Source: Actinoplanes lutulentus
GTDB lineage: Bacteria; Actinomycetota; Actinomycetes; Mycobacteriales; Micromonosporaceae
NCBI RefSeq assembly: GCF_003259845.1
Contig: NZ_QLMJ01000017.1
Location: 1 to 64,000 of the forward strand
Length of the DNA: 64,000 bases
Direction: 5' to 3'
Shown here: positions 8,681 to 16,738 of the stretch, in pieces
Layout of the letters: each line of letters begins with the position of its first letter
Position numbering within the stretch: position 1 is the stretch's first letter
The notes under the pieces: generated by a model
What the model was told of the DNA's origin: nothing
What the model saw: the letters and a program-made list of their open reading frames with translations, nothing else
The model's database searches: none
Translations under genes and position numbers: made by a program

Positions 8681-8712
8681 TTATCGACAATCGATACATC
8701 GACTATCGATAA
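8681..8712. promoter_or_regulatory. 32-bp dyad operator (TTATCGA ... TCGATAA)
   Basis: Thirteen of sixteen base pairs are symmetric across this 32-bp block, which begins TTATCGA, ends TCGATAA and contains several ATCGAT-type cores. It lies 17 bases upstream of the DUF2975 start and is markedly AT-richer than its surroundings. It is the obvious binding site for the Xre protein of the operon, perhaps for two dimers. Seen in sequence; regulator identity inferred. Confidence 0.65.
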
Positions 8713-8742
8713 GTTTCCGATGCCCGTCAAGACGAGAGCGCC

Positions 8743-8910
8743 TTACACCTTGCGACGCACAGCGATCCACTCCTCCACATCCGACGTCAGCCACACCTTG
8801 CCCTGCGCCAGATCGGCAACCGGCGGCGGGAAGTCGGCACGACTGGTCAGCTGGTAGATGCGCTGACGAGTGAGCCCGCCGAGCCGCACGCGGATCTCGT
8901 GAGCACCCAT
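8743..8910 (-). CDS. AlpA/excisionase-like small helix-turn-helix protein
   Basis: A 55-residue MerR-type winged helix of the AlpA/excisionase class: IRVRLGGLTRQRIYQLTSR, then FPPPVADLAQGKVWLTSDVEEWI. Such proteins act as small DNA-binding regulators, often in mobile elements, but no integrase or phage gene is nearby, so it is more likely a domesticated regulator. The start could be ATG 8910 or GTG 8916; longer starts at 8934 and 8940 add residues not typical of the family. Confidence 0.7.
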   Translation of the reverse strand: MGAHEIRVRLGGLTRQRIYQLTSRADFPPPVADLAQGKVWLTSDVEEWIAVRRKV

Positions 8911-8994
8911 CAGCACACTCGTACACCGTTCCATGCCCATGACTATATGCCCACGACAAGTAGTCCCATGATTCCGGTAACCCGACCGGACCCC

Positions 8995-9549
8995 TCACTC
9001 GCCGAATCCACGACGCCGAAGCTCAGAACGGATATCCGCCGACGACGACCTCAGCCCCGCAATCGGCATGGAGAAGCGCAGTTGATCACCCTTGCACTTA
9101 CGCAACGGACGACGGCCACCGCGGTCCAGTCGCATCACCCGCGATTCGTCAGCGGAACCGACGACAACGTCGAGCATCGCGACAGGCCACACCCACCGGA
9201 CACGGGCACTGGTCACGGCCGCACAGGGCACCACGACCACATCGCGCCGCTCAGCAGCCAGATCGACCCAGTCGACGCCGAACCTCAACCAAGCCGGACG
9301 CGTGCGAGAGAACAGCAGAGAAAAGATCGCGAAGGAAATCGTATAGATAGTTACCGACCGGACAGCGTTGGCGATGACGAGGTTGCCTGGCCTGCCGGCG
9401 GGTGGCGGGAACAGCAGGAACATGGACTCCCACCAGAGAACACCGACGACAGCCCCGAAGAAGCCCATCGCGGCCGCCGCGACCACGTAACGCCACGGCG
9501 ACCACCCGAACACCACATCACCCGGCACGGGGGCGTCGCCGATCACCAT
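8995..9549 (-). CDS. membrane protein with C-terminal PH-like region, unknown function
   Basis: A protein of 184 residues: a short hydrophilic N-terminus, two membrane segments (YVVAAAAMGFFGAVVGVLWW and VTIYTISFAIFSLLF), and a cytoplasmic part whose beta-rich sequence (WVDLAAERRDVVVVPCAAV, then MLDVVVGS) may be a bacterial PH-like domain. The open frame runs on upstream to 10188 but there is opposite mraY, so I take ATG 9549. No partner genes suggest a role. Moderate confidence that it is real: compact, with a credible topology. Confidence 0.6.
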   Translation of the reverse strand: MVIGDAPVPGDVVFGWSPWRYVVAAAAMGFFGAVVGVLWWESMFLLFPPPAGRPGNLVIANAVRSVTIYTISFAIFSLLFSRTRPAWLRFGVDWVDLAAERRDVVVVPCAAVTSARVRWVWPVAMLDVVVGSADESRVMRLDRGGRRPLRKCKGDQLRFSMPIAGLRSSSADIRSELRRRGFGE

Positions 9550-9778
9550 GAGCTGATCATGGCAGCCGCTGCCGCGCCGATGCCAGACCGGATGTCCGAC
9601 CCAACCGCCACGGCCCACGACGTCAGGACCGACCCCACGCCCAAGGTCATCACCCGCACCGGATCCGCCACACACCCGGCCACGGCTGCTCCGGTCAGCG
9701 CCGGATGGCAAGATCATGCTCCATGATCGTTGATGCTGACTTGTCCGGCACGCACCCGGATCTCGTGAAGGCGTGCGC

Positions 9779-10882
9779 GTGAGGGCGGTCATCGTTGCGG
9801 CGGCGGTCGCGTTCATCGTCTCCCTGCTCCTCACACCGGTGGCGATCCGGGTCTTCACCGCGCTCAAGGCCGGACAGCCGATCCGTTCCCTCGGGCTCGC
9901 CTCGAACGAGGGCAAGAAGGGCACCCCCGCGATGGGTGGTGTCGTGTTCATCGTGGCGACCCTCATCGCGTACGTCGCCGGGCACGTAGCGCTGACCACG
10001 CTGCCCGAGCGGCAGATCGCCCAGGAAAAGCCGACCATGACGGCCCTCGTCCTGCTCGGCCTGCTCGTCTTCTGCGGCGCGGTCGGCTTCGTCGACGACT
10101 TCCTCAAGGTCCGCCGGCGCAACTCCGACGGCCTGTCCGCCAAGGGCAAACTGCTCGGCCAGGCGATCATCGGCACCGGGTTCGGCATCGCCGCGCTCTA
10201 CGTGGCGAGCACCAACGGCCAGACCGTGGTCAGCGAGAACATCTCGTTCATCCGGGACATCAGCTGGCTGAACGTCGGCAAGGTCGGCTCGGTGATCGTG
10301 TTCGTCTTCGTGATCACGGCGATGTCGAACGGCGTGAACCTCACCGACGGCCTCGACGGCCTGGCGACCGGCGCGTCGACCCTGGTACTCGGCGCGTACG
10401 CCTTGATCGGGTACTGGCAGTACCGGCACTGGTGCGCCGACGAGACGTACGCCCGCGCGAACGAGTACTGCTACCAGGTCCGTGATCCCCTGGAGATCGC
10501 CATGATCGCGGCGGCGGCCGCCGGCGCCTGCGTCGGCTTCCTGTGGTGGAACACCTCCCCGGCGCGGATCTTCATGGGTGACGTCGGCGCGCTCGGGCTC
10601 GGCGCCCTGATCGGCGGGCTCGCGGTGGTCACCCGCACCACGCTGCTGTCGATCCTGATCGGCGGGCTCTTCTTCATCATCACGATCACCTGGGTGATCC
10701 AGATCGTCTCGTACCGGACCACCGGCAGACGTGTCTTCCGGATGGTGCCGCTGCACCACCACTTCGAGCTCGCCGGGTGGAGCGAGGTCAACATCGTGGT
10801 CCGGTTCTGGACCATCGCCGGCGTCTGCGTGGCGGCCGGCCTGGGCGTGTTCTACTCCGACTTCCTGGCGGCGGTCGGATAG
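9779..10882 (+). CDS. mraY: phospho-N-acetylmuramoyl-pentapeptide-transferase (MraY paralogue)
   Basis: MraY transfers phospho-MurNAc-pentapeptide from UDP to undecaprenyl phosphate, giving lipid I at the inner face of the membrane. The hallmarks are present: SNEGKKGTPAMGG, VGFVDDFLKV (catalytic Asp pair), NLTDGLDGLA, FMGDVGALGLG and the MraY-specific PLHHHFEL, with about ten membrane segments in 367 residues. GTG 9779 is preferred (GAAGG eight bases upstream); GTG 9773 is possible. None of the usual dcw neighbours (murF, murD, ftsW) is present, so this may be a second copy, for example one tolerant of a lipid-I-pathway inhibitor. That is inference, as the rest of the genome is unseen. Confidence 0.92.
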   Translation: MRAVIVAAAVAFIVSLLLTPVAIRVFTALKAGQPIRSLGLASNEGKKGTPAMGGVVFIVATLIAYVAGHVALTTLPERQIAQEKPTMTALVLLGLLVFCGAVGFVDDFLKVRRRNSDGLSAKGKLLGQAIIGTGFGIAALYVASTNGQTVVSENISFIRDISWLNVGKVGSVIVFVFVITAMSNGVNLTDGLDGLATGASTLVLGAYALIGYWQYRHWCADETYARANEYCYQVRDPLEIAMIAAAAAGACVGFLWWNTSPARIFMGDVGALGLGALIGGLAVVTRTTLLSILIGGLFFIITITWVIQIVSYRTTGRRVFRMVPLHHHFELAGWSEVNIVVRFWTIAGVCVAAGLGVFYSDFLAAVG

Positions 10883-11889
10883 GCATCGGCGCGGGTCAGC
10901 AGCGCCCGCAGGGCCGTCATCGGCCGGCCGGCGCGCTGCCCTTCGGCGGCGAAGTCGCGCAGCACGTCCATGTCCTGCGCCCGGACCTTGCCGCCGTGGT
11001 GGAACCGGTTGAACGCGGCGACGTCCAGCGGCCGCATGTCCTTCTCCTGCTTGACGTGGATCGACGCGGTGACCCGCGAGCCCATCACGGCGGCGGCCAC
11101 CGTGCCGAACCAGCCGTTGCGCGGCAGCCGCAGGATCTCCCGCTGGGCGCGGACCGCCAGCTGCCACAGCTCCCGGTCCGCGACCACGTCGGCGACCGGC
11201 GGCCATCCGGCGACGTCACAGGCGGCATAGATGGTGAAGACCGCGCTGCCGACCACGTCGGCCACCTTCGCCGGCAGGAACCCCACGCGGGAGACGCCGC
11301 TGCGGTCGTACAGTGCGGCGAACCTCTTCGCGGCAGCCGGGTTGCCGCGCGCGATCGTGAACCCGGTCCGGTTCGGCGGATGCACGAAACAGACGTCAGC
11401 GGCGGCGATTGCCGCCCCATCCGCCTGTTGGGGTACGGGCAATCCGGCCGATCCTTGATGTGCCAGCATGCCGAGGAACCCGAGCAGCAGCCGGTCCCCA
11501 CTGATCCCCATCGTCTCCAGGTAGAACTCGCGCAGCCCGACGCCGATCCCGTCCATCAGCACGACCGCGTCCGAGTCACGGATCAGCTCGCCGACGGCCC
11601 GCAGGGTGGCCGCGCCCTGTTCGGTACGGCTGGTGTGCCCGTCCAGCGTGACCAGCACGAACGCGAAACTCCGGCCGACCAGATCCGCGGTGTCGTCGAT
11701 TACTCCGTACCCATCGAAGGTTTTGATCGTCGCCTCGTTGTAGTCATAGAGGCGCCGCGGAGCGGCGAACGCTGCCGTGCGGCCGGGCCGGACCAGGAAG
11801 GTGACGCCCGCGCCGGCCAGCCGCAAGTGATAGCCGAGCGCCATCCCGACCGCGCCCGCACCGACAACCAGCACCGATGTGTCATTCAT
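10852..11889 (-). CDS. ketopantoate reductase (ApbA/PanE)-like NADP oxidoreductase
   Basis: An N-terminal Rossmann fold starts SVLVVGAGAVGMALGYHL, and a helical C-terminal domain follows (KVADVVGSAVFTIYAAC, MRPLDVAAFNRFHHGGKV). PanE reduces ketopantoate with NADPH in pantothenate synthesis. This one is divergent and shorter in the usual catalytic-Lys region, so another keto acid substrate is possible. ATG 11889 is five bases after the TetR stop, so the two form an operon under the palindromes at 12473-12513. Its 3' end overlaps mraY convergently by 31 bases. Class is sound; substrate unknown. Confidence 0.75.
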   Translation of the reverse strand: MNDTSVLVVGAGAVGMALGYHLRLAGAGVTFLVRPGRTAAFAAPRRLYDYNEATIKTFDGYGVIDDTADLVGRSFAFVLVTLDGHTSRTEQGAATLRAVGELIRDSDAVVLMDGIGVGLREFYLETMGISGDRLLLGFLGMLAHQGSAGLPVPQQADGAAIAAADVCFVHPPNRTGFTIARGNPAAAKRFAALYDRSGVSRVGFLPAKVADVVGSAVFTIYAACDVAGWPPVADVVADRELWQLAVRAQREILRLPRNGWFGTVAAAVMGSRVTASIHVKQEKDMRPLDVAAFNRFHHGGKVRAQDMDVLRDFAAEGQRAGRPMTALRALLTRADAYPTAARKSE

Positions 11890-11894
11890 CAAGA

Positions 11895-12446
11895 TCAAGA
11901 GCCTTTCCGGGTACGGAGACCGAGCGCGCGCCGGCCAGTGTCAAGAAGGTGTCCACGCAGGATCGCCGGATCCGCACCGTGACTCCGGGGCCCGGCGGCG
12001 CAGGCGATGCCGGACAGCACGACGTCGGCCCGGATGTGCCCGCCCGGACCGGGATCGGGGTCGACCTCGGCGAGCAGATTCGTCAGCCGGCGGGTCAGAT
12101 CACCCAGGTCGGGGTGCGAACCGAGCAGCTCCGCGGCCCCCGGATCGCCGGTCAGCACCGGCAGCAGTTCCCGGTTGCCCAGCACCACGGCGACGAAGCC
12201 GGTGAGAGCCCGCTCGGCCCGGGCGTGCCGGCCCCGCAGCGCCTCAGCGGCCAGCACGGTCTCCCGCAGCCCGACCCGAACCGGCTCGACGACCGCGGCG
12301 AGCAGGTCCTCCCGGGACCGGAAGTGATGGTGCACCGCGGCCTTGGTGACCCCGAGCTCGTCACCGATCATCTGCAGCGAGGTGCCGGCGACACTGTGCC
12401 GCGCGAACAGCCGGATCGCCGCGTCGAGAAACTTCTGCCTGGCCAC
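11895..12446 (-). CDS. TetR family regulator of the panE-like gene
   Basis: A 183-residue TetR protein: FARHSVAGTSLQMIGDELGVTKAAVHHHFRSREDLL helix-turn-helix, then a helical ligand domain. I start at GTG 12446 (MARQKFLDAAIRLF); longer frames would cross the operator region. A near-perfect tandem palindrome lies 27 bases upstream, so autoregulation is likely, with the panE-like gene as co-regulated target. The signal sensed is unknown. Confidence 0.85.
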   Translation of the reverse strand: MARQKFLDAAIRLFARHSVAGTSLQMIGDELGVTKAAVHHHFRSREDLLAAVVEPVRVGLRETVLAAEALRGRHARAERALTGFVAVVLGNRELLPVLTGDPGAAELLGSHPDLGDLTRRLTNLLAEVDPDPGPGGHIRADVVLSGIACAAGPRSHGADPAILRGHLLDTGRRALGLRTRKGS

Positions 12447-12472
12447 GCTGACGGACCTTAGCGGACCTGAGA

Positions 12473-12513
12473 ACTTTACGATCGTAAAGTGCCGCACTTC
12501 ACGACCGTAAAGC
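12473..12513. promoter_or_regulatory. tandem TetR operators
   Basis: Site one, 12473-12490, is a perfect 18-bp palindrome ACTTTACGATCGTAAAGT. Site two, 12496-12513, ACTTCACGACCGTAAAGC, matches it at 15 of 18 positions. The centres are 23 bp apart, about two helical turns, so two dimers could bind the same face. The block lies between tetR (minus) and the GntR remnant (plus). Confidence 0.75.
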
Positions 12514-12546
12514 AGAATGATCCTTAGAGACTGGTAATCTGAACGC

Positions 12547-13005
12547 GTGGGTGAACCGGTGCACCGCGACATTGCCAACGCGATTCGCGCCGGCATCGTG
12601 CGCTCGTCACCGGACCGGCTCTCGCGATCCTGGTGGTCCGAGGGGAAGGCGATCCAGGACCACGACACCGGCGGGCGGCTCTGTTCGGTCAACGTGATCG
12701 TCGAAGAGGCGCCTGCCTCCGAGGACATCGCGGAAGCGCTCGGCGTGCCGCCAGGCGCAGCGGTGCTGACCCGGGCACGGCGCTTCGCCATCGAAGATCG
12801 CATCGTGCAGACCGCGACCAGCTACATCCCGCTCGACGTGGTGGCCGCGGTCCCGGCGGTGGCCTACACCAGCCCGAGGCCCGGCGGCATGTACGCCAGG
12901 ATGGCCGAGGCCGGTATCGGGCCGGAGACGTTCCGGGAGCGTCGAGTCAACGAGATGGTGCTGGACTCCAGCGCCTACACGCTGGAATACCTCTTCACCG
13001 CCTGA
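12547..13005 (+). pseudogene. decayed GntR/UTRA regulator with in-frame deletions
   Basis: The 152-residue frame starts like a GntR regulator (EPVHRDIANAIRAGIV) but jumps from SSPDR to a UTRA-type region (WWSEGKAIQDHDTG, PASEDIAEALGVPPGAAVLTRARRF, PLDVV, GGMYARMAEAGIGPETFRER) with no winged-helix domain between. It then passes straight to the family's terminal motif (VNEMVLDSSAYTLEYLFTA). Compared with intact family members as I remember them, two blocks are missing: the helix-turn-helix core and about 30-40 residues of UTRA. DNA binding is therefore unlikely. The reading frame is preserved, so a residual ligand-binding product cannot be excluded. Confidence 0.7.
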
Positions 13006-13204
13006 AACGGCGCCGCGCCGGTCACGCGCATAATTGTGCGGTGCCGGGTTCTCGTGGTCCTCAGGTTGGTCGGCCATTCCTGAGGCGCTGGTGGCTGCCG
13101 ATGGGATCCAAGGCTGTTACCGCCGGCTGCCTGCCGGCCCGCGCAAGGTGGAGCGGCAGCTGTTGCACTGGCTGGCCTGGGAAGCCTCGGCGGTGACGAC
13201 TAGG

Positions 13205-13840
13205 TCATGACGTTTCGCTGGGCAGCATCGCGGGGATGAGCCGCGCCGGTGGCGGCAGCGGGCCTGCCTCGCTCGCCGCGCGGAACGCCTCCAGCGCCAG
13301 CCCCGCGAACCGCCGCGCCGCCGCAAGCCGATCCTCCAACGAGGCGACCGGCAACCCGCGCGCGGCCAGCAGCATCAGGACCAGATCATCGAGGACGAAA
13401 TCCGGTCGCAGTGCGCCAGCCTCGATCGCACGCCGGCACAGCCCCTCAACCGACCGCAGCAGCACCCGCCGATGGTCCGGCACGCTCACCCCGTCCGGCA
13501 CCGACGACAGAGCGTCGACGAAACCGCGGCTCCGTGCGTTCAGCTCAGTAGCGCCCTGGACGATCGAGCACAGCCCCCGCCACGGATCCGGATCCGCGCA
13601 ACCGTCGCGGACCAGCGTGACGCAGGCCTGCATCTCCGCGGCGAACGCGGCGTCGATCAGCGCCTGCTTGGTGGCGAACCGCCGGTACAGCGTCGCGGGA
13701 CCGACCTGCGCCCGGCGGGCGATCTCGCGCATCGGCACGTCGAGGCCGCGGTCGGCGAAGAGCTCCCGCGCAGCGTCCAGCACACGGTCCCGGTTGTCCC
13801 GGGCGTCGGAGCGCAGCATGTGAGGCAAAGAGTCGGCCAT
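13205..13840 (-). CDS. TetR family regulator (paralogue of the 53-kb TetR)
   Basis: A 211-residue TetR with ARELFADRGLDVPMREIARRAQVGPATLYRRFATKQAL as its DNA-binding part. The sequence closely parallels the regulator at 53048-53611 (shared RSDAR-N-R-RVL-AARE and PMREIARRA). It is divergent from an MDR-type oxidoreductase, with an imperfect palindrome in between, so local repression of that gene is expected. ATG 13840 is used; an ATG seven codons in (13819) is possible. Confidence 0.87.
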   Translation of the reverse strand: MADSLPHMLRSDARDNRDRVLDAARELFADRGLDVPMREIARRAQVGPATLYRRFATKQALIDAAFAAEMQACVTLVRDGCADPDPWRGLCSIVQGATELNARSRGFVDALSSVPDGVSVPDHRRVLLRSVEGLCRRAIEAGALRPDFVLDDLVLMLLAARGLPVASLEDRLAAARRFAGLALEAFRAASEAGPLPPPARLIPAMLPSETS

Positions 13841-13858
13841 GACCTCTCACTTTACCGA

Positions 13859-13878
13859 AGTGGACGGGGGTGTCCGCT
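13859..13878. promoter_or_regulatory. candidate TetR operator for the 13-kb TetR/MDR pair
   Basis: AGTGGAC and GTCCGCT form an inverted repeat (6 of 7 pairs) with a 6-base spacer, in the 75-bp gap between divergent starts. A related GGA...TCCGC dyad sits in the equivalent gap at 52997-53014. Binding by the adjacent TetR is inferred. Confidence 0.5.
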
Positions 13879-13915
13879 ACGGTCGCGGTACGTGTTACGA
13901 GAGCGGAGAAAAGCC

Positions 13916-14884
13916 ATGAAAGTCATCAGCATTCGTACGTTCGGAGACCCCAGCGGCATGGCTCTGCTCGACGTGCCGGTTCCCACGCCCACGGCCGGAC
14001 AGGTGCTGATCGAGGTCGAGACGATCGGGGTGGGCGGTGTCGACGCGGTCATCCGGCGCGGCACGCTCGGCGGGTACGGCTTCCAGGAAGGCTTCGTCCC
14101 GGGCAGCGAGGTCGCCGGGCGGGTGATCGCCACCGGTGACGACGTGGACCCGTCGTGGATCGGGCGGCTGGTGTGGGCGTTCACCGGAACCGGCGGCGGA
14201 TATGCCGAACGCGCGGTGGCCCGCCTCGAGGACGTGACCGCCCTGCCGGAGGGGTTGTCGCCGGTCGACGCGGTGGCACTGGGCAGCGCCGGCCCGGTCG
14301 CCCACTTCGCGCTCGCGCACGGCCGCTTCACCGCCGGCGAGTCCGTGCTGATCCGGGGCGCGGCCGGCAGCATCGGCATCACCGCGGTCCAGCTGGCAGC
14401 CCTCGGCGGCGCCGCCACGATCGCCGTGACGACCTCCTCCCCCGAACGCGGCGCCCGGCTGCGGGAACTCGGCGCCACAGCCGTGCTGAACCGCGACGGT
14501 GAGACCGACAACAACGCGGCACCCGCCGACGAGTTCGACGTCATCCTCGACATCGTCGGCGGGCACGCGACGGCCTCGTTCATCGACCGCCTCGCCGACA
14601 ACGGCCGGATGGTCGCCGTCGGCGTCGTCGCCGGGCTCCCGCCCGCCGATTTCGGCAAGACCCTCTTGGGTACGTTCCAACGCTCCCGCTCGTTCGCGAC
14701 CTTCAGCCTGAACACCGTGGCCGTCCACGAGCGCAACCGGATCCGTGCCGAGCAGTTCGCCGCCGCCGCCCGCAAGGAACTGCATGCCGTCGTGCACGAC
14801 GTGCTGCCCCTGGACGACGCCGCGCAGGCGCACCACCGGATGGACGCCGGCGAGGTGTTCGGCCGCATCGTCCTGACCGTGTGA
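13916..14884 (+). CDS. MDR/quinone oxidoreductase-type NADPH-dependent enzyme
   Basis: A zinc-independent medium-chain dehydrogenase/reductase of 322 residues: GroES-like N-terminal domain (PVPTPTAGQVLIEVETIGVGGVD, PGSEVAGRV) and Rossmann domain with GAAGSIGITAVQLA. No structural-zinc cysteine cluster is seen, matching the quinone-oxidoreductase branch, which reduces quinones or enones with NADPH. ATG 13916 has GGAG about seven bases upstream. Divergent from, and probably repressed by, the TetR gene at 13205. Confidence 0.88.
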   Translation: MKVISIRTFGDPSGMALLDVPVPTPTAGQVLIEVETIGVGGVDAVIRRGTLGGYGFQEGFVPGSEVAGRVIATGDDVDPSWIGRLVWAFTGTGGGYAERAVARLEDVTALPEGLSPVDAVALGSAGPVAHFALAHGRFTAGESVLIRGAAGSIGITAVQLAALGGAATIAVTTSSPERGARLRELGATAVLNRDGETDNNAAPADEFDVILDIVGGHATASFIDRLADNGRMVAVGVVAGLPPADFGKTLLGTFQRSRSFATFSLNTVAVHERNRIRAEQFAAAARKELHAVVHDVLPLDDAAQAHHRMDAGEVFGRIVLTV

Positions 14885-14890
14885 GCCGGG

Positions 14891-15394
14891 TCAGTCGTCC
14901 TTGCCAGGCTTCTTCTCCGCGTCGCGCTCCAGCGCCAGGTCCAGGGCGAGCACACTGCCGATGATCAGCAGCGGGTCGATCCCGTCGGCGACCTTGACCG
15001 CGTAGGTGTCGCGGATCGTCAGCCAGCGCTTGGAGACCGAGGCGACCTCGGTGCCGTCCTGCTCGATCACGTATTCGTGGTCGAGCAGGTCACCTTTCAT
15101 CTCCAGGTCGTCCGGTCCGGGCACGTCGATGGTGAACTTGTCGCGGAACGGGGTGAAGAGCTTCTTCCGTACCTCAGCAGCTTTTTCACCACCGATCTGG
15201 ATCTCGTAGGTCGCGCGCAGCGCGATCAGCTGGCGGTGTACGGAGGCGACCTCGTCGCCGTCCGCGTTCTCGATGACGACCTTGTTCCGGACGCTGAGCA
15301 CCTTGCCGTCGACCCGATAGACCTTCGTGCCGTTCTCGTCCAGCACGTCGAAGTCGTCACCGAGGGCGAAGAGCCGTTCCTTGATCACAAACAT
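14891..15394 (-). CDS. LURP-one-related (LOR) / phospholipid scramblase-like protein
   Basis: About 167 residues with the repeating beta-barrel pattern of LOR/DUF567 proteins: FVIKERLFALGDDFDVLDENG, VYRVDGKVLSVRNKVVIENADG, YVIEQDGTEVASVSKRWLTIRDTYAVKV, and a C-terminal hydrophobic helix (LLIIGSVLALDLAL). The fold resembles Tubby and scramblases; bacterial function is unknown. I start at ATG 15394; an in-frame GTG at 15412 is possible and neither has a strong ribosome site. Ends six bases from the convergent MDR gene. Confidence 0.75.
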   Translation of the reverse strand: MFVIKERLFALGDDFDVLDENGTKVYRVDGKVLSVRNKVVIENADGDEVASVHRQLIALRATYEIQIGGEKAAEVRKKLFTPFRDKFTIDVPGPDDLEMKGDLLDHEYVIEQDGTEVASVSKRWLTIRDTYAVKVADGIDPLLIIGSVLALDLALERDAEKKPGKDD

Positions 15395-15442
15395 GGACCG
15401 ATTGTCCGCCACCGACGGAAAGCACCGGTTCGGGGGACTCGC

Positions 15443-16657
15443 TTACTCGAAGGCGACGAGATCCTTGAGGTAGACACCGTCACCGATCAGATCCCCGATT
15501 CCCTCTACCTGCTTCTGGTAGGTCTTCGAACCGGTGGTGAAGTCGTAGCAGGTGAGGACGGCGTCCTTGTCGAGGTCATGGCTTTGGTACAGGAAGTACA
15601 GGTTGCTGCCCGCCCAATAGGTCACTGCCATGCCGTCCTGGTAGTGCGGAATGTCGAGCACCACGTCCTGCCGCACCCGCCCGGTGGCGAGATCCGTGGA
15701 AAATACCCGGCCCTGTCCGTCGAGATAGTGCATAGCCCCGTCGTGCAGATGATCGCTGCGATAGGCGTGCCAGGTCTGGAATTCGATGGCTTCGTCACGA
15801 CCACTGAACTGGTGCACCATGCGGTCTTCCACCTTGCCGGACCGCAAGTTCGCGGACTTCAGGTAGACGGCCCAGGGGGTGGTGGTGTCGTCGGCCTCAG
15901 CCAGCGATTGGTACATGAAATGCGCTGCACCCGCGTGGCAGAACACCTGGCCGACCGGACCGCCGTGGGTCGTCGCTGTCTGCGGCCAACTGGCAACGAT
16001 CTCCGTGGATGCGGTCGCCGCCATTCGCGTTCTGAGCAACCTCGCCACGGGCGCTTCCTTCGTCACCGCGACGGGAAGATTGGAGCTGCCGACGGTGTAC
16101 AGAATGCCGTCGCAGATTCCGGCCACCTCCAGGTAATAGGGGATGTTGCCGGTGTGGTGCCCGGCGCTGTCGTACCAGTCCAGGTTGAAGCCGTATCCCC
16201 GGGCGTTGTCCTGCGGGCCGCTGTTGAACAGCGACAGATAGCCATTCGATGGAGAAACCCACCCCGAGAAGAACCCAACATCTTCGGTACGCCCACGCGC
16301 GGTGCTGCGGCCGCCGGCGCCGATGACCGTGTCGGACTTACGGTCGGCGACCAGCACCGAGTTCCGGCCGTCGTTGGCAAGTCTTCCCACGTCGAGGCCT
16401 TCGTGGTTGAAGACTTCGGTCGTACCGTCGCTGTTGATGAATGCGACGCGCCCCCGTTTGAATGTCGCGTCCATCTGGGTGGAGAAGAAGGCGACAGCAA
16501 TCTTGTCGTTCAGGTACGTCGCGGGGAAATCCTTCTCCGACACGTCTGAGTACTTCAGGTCAGATGCCGAGCAGGCAGCGAGTACCACTACGGCTGCCGC
16601 TGCCGCTGTGCGGCCGGCTCGCCGCCTGTATCGGGATTTTTCCGACGTTTCGATCAC
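15443..16657 (-). CDS. secreted lipoprotein, probable beta-propeller, unknown function
   Basis: A basic N-terminus and hydrophobic core end in a lipobox (VVLAAC, Cys about residue 29), so the product should be lipid-anchored outside the membrane. The remaining roughly 375 residues form irregular repeats of short beta-strands (for example RGRVAFINSDGTTEVFNHEG, GRVFSTDLATGRVRQDVV, AVLTCYDFTTGSKTY), which suggests a beta-propeller. The specific role is not recognisable. The start is GTG 16657. The hairpin at 16682-16728 separates it from the xylan operon, so it is probably an independent unit. Confidence 0.65.
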   Translation of the reverse strand: MIETSEKSRYRRRAGRTAAAAAVVVLAACSASDLKYSDVSEKDFPATYLNDKIAVAFFSTQMDATFKRGRVAFINSDGTTEVFNHEGLDVGRLANDGRNSVLVADRKSDTVIGAGGRSTARGRTEDVGFFSGWVSPSNGYLSLFNSGPQDNARGYGFNLDWYDSAGHHTGNIPYYLEVAGICDGILYTVGSSNLPVAVTKEAPVARLLRTRMAATASTEIVASWPQTATTHGGPVGQVFCHAGAAHFMYQSLAEADDTTTPWAVYLKSANLRSGKVEDRMVHQFSGRDEAIEFQTWHAYRSDHLHDGAMHYLDGQGRVFSTDLATGRVRQDVVLDIPHYQDGMAVTYWAGSNLYFLYQSHDLDKDAVLTCYDFTTGSKTYQKQVEGIGDLIGDGVYLKDLVAFE

Positions 16658-16681
16658 GCAAGATTATCGTGCGGACACCTG

Positions 16682-16728
16682 GCAGGACCGCGGTTGAGGC
16701 AAGCCGGCTGCCTCAACCGCGGTCCTGC
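16682..16728 (-). terminator. 20-bp perfect stem-loop ending the xylan operon
   Basis: GCAGGACCGCGGTTGAGGCA (16682-16701) is exactly complementary to 16709-16728, leaving a 7-base loop. It begins 11 bases after the stop of the CE1-like esterase gene and lies upstream of the lipoprotein gene. No U-tract follows, as is usual for high-GC actinomycetes. A strong terminator or 3'-protecting hairpin. Confidence 0.8.
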
Positions 16729-16738
16729 GCCCCCGGAG

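Noticed and set aside
8743..8910. Excisionase-like gene as evidence of a prophage or integrative element
   Set aside because: No integrase, phage structural gene, tRNA or att-like repeat is seen nearby.
9550..10188. Upstream extension of the membrane-protein frame on the minus strand
   Set aside because: It lies fully opposite mraY, and its residues (Arg/Thr/Ser-rich) look non-coding; the start at 9549 gives a sensible protein.
13060..13204. Plus-strand frame containing GIQGCYRRLPAGPRKVERQLLHWLAWE
   Set aside because: It could be a gene remnant, but the family is not recognised and no start or flanking structure supports it.
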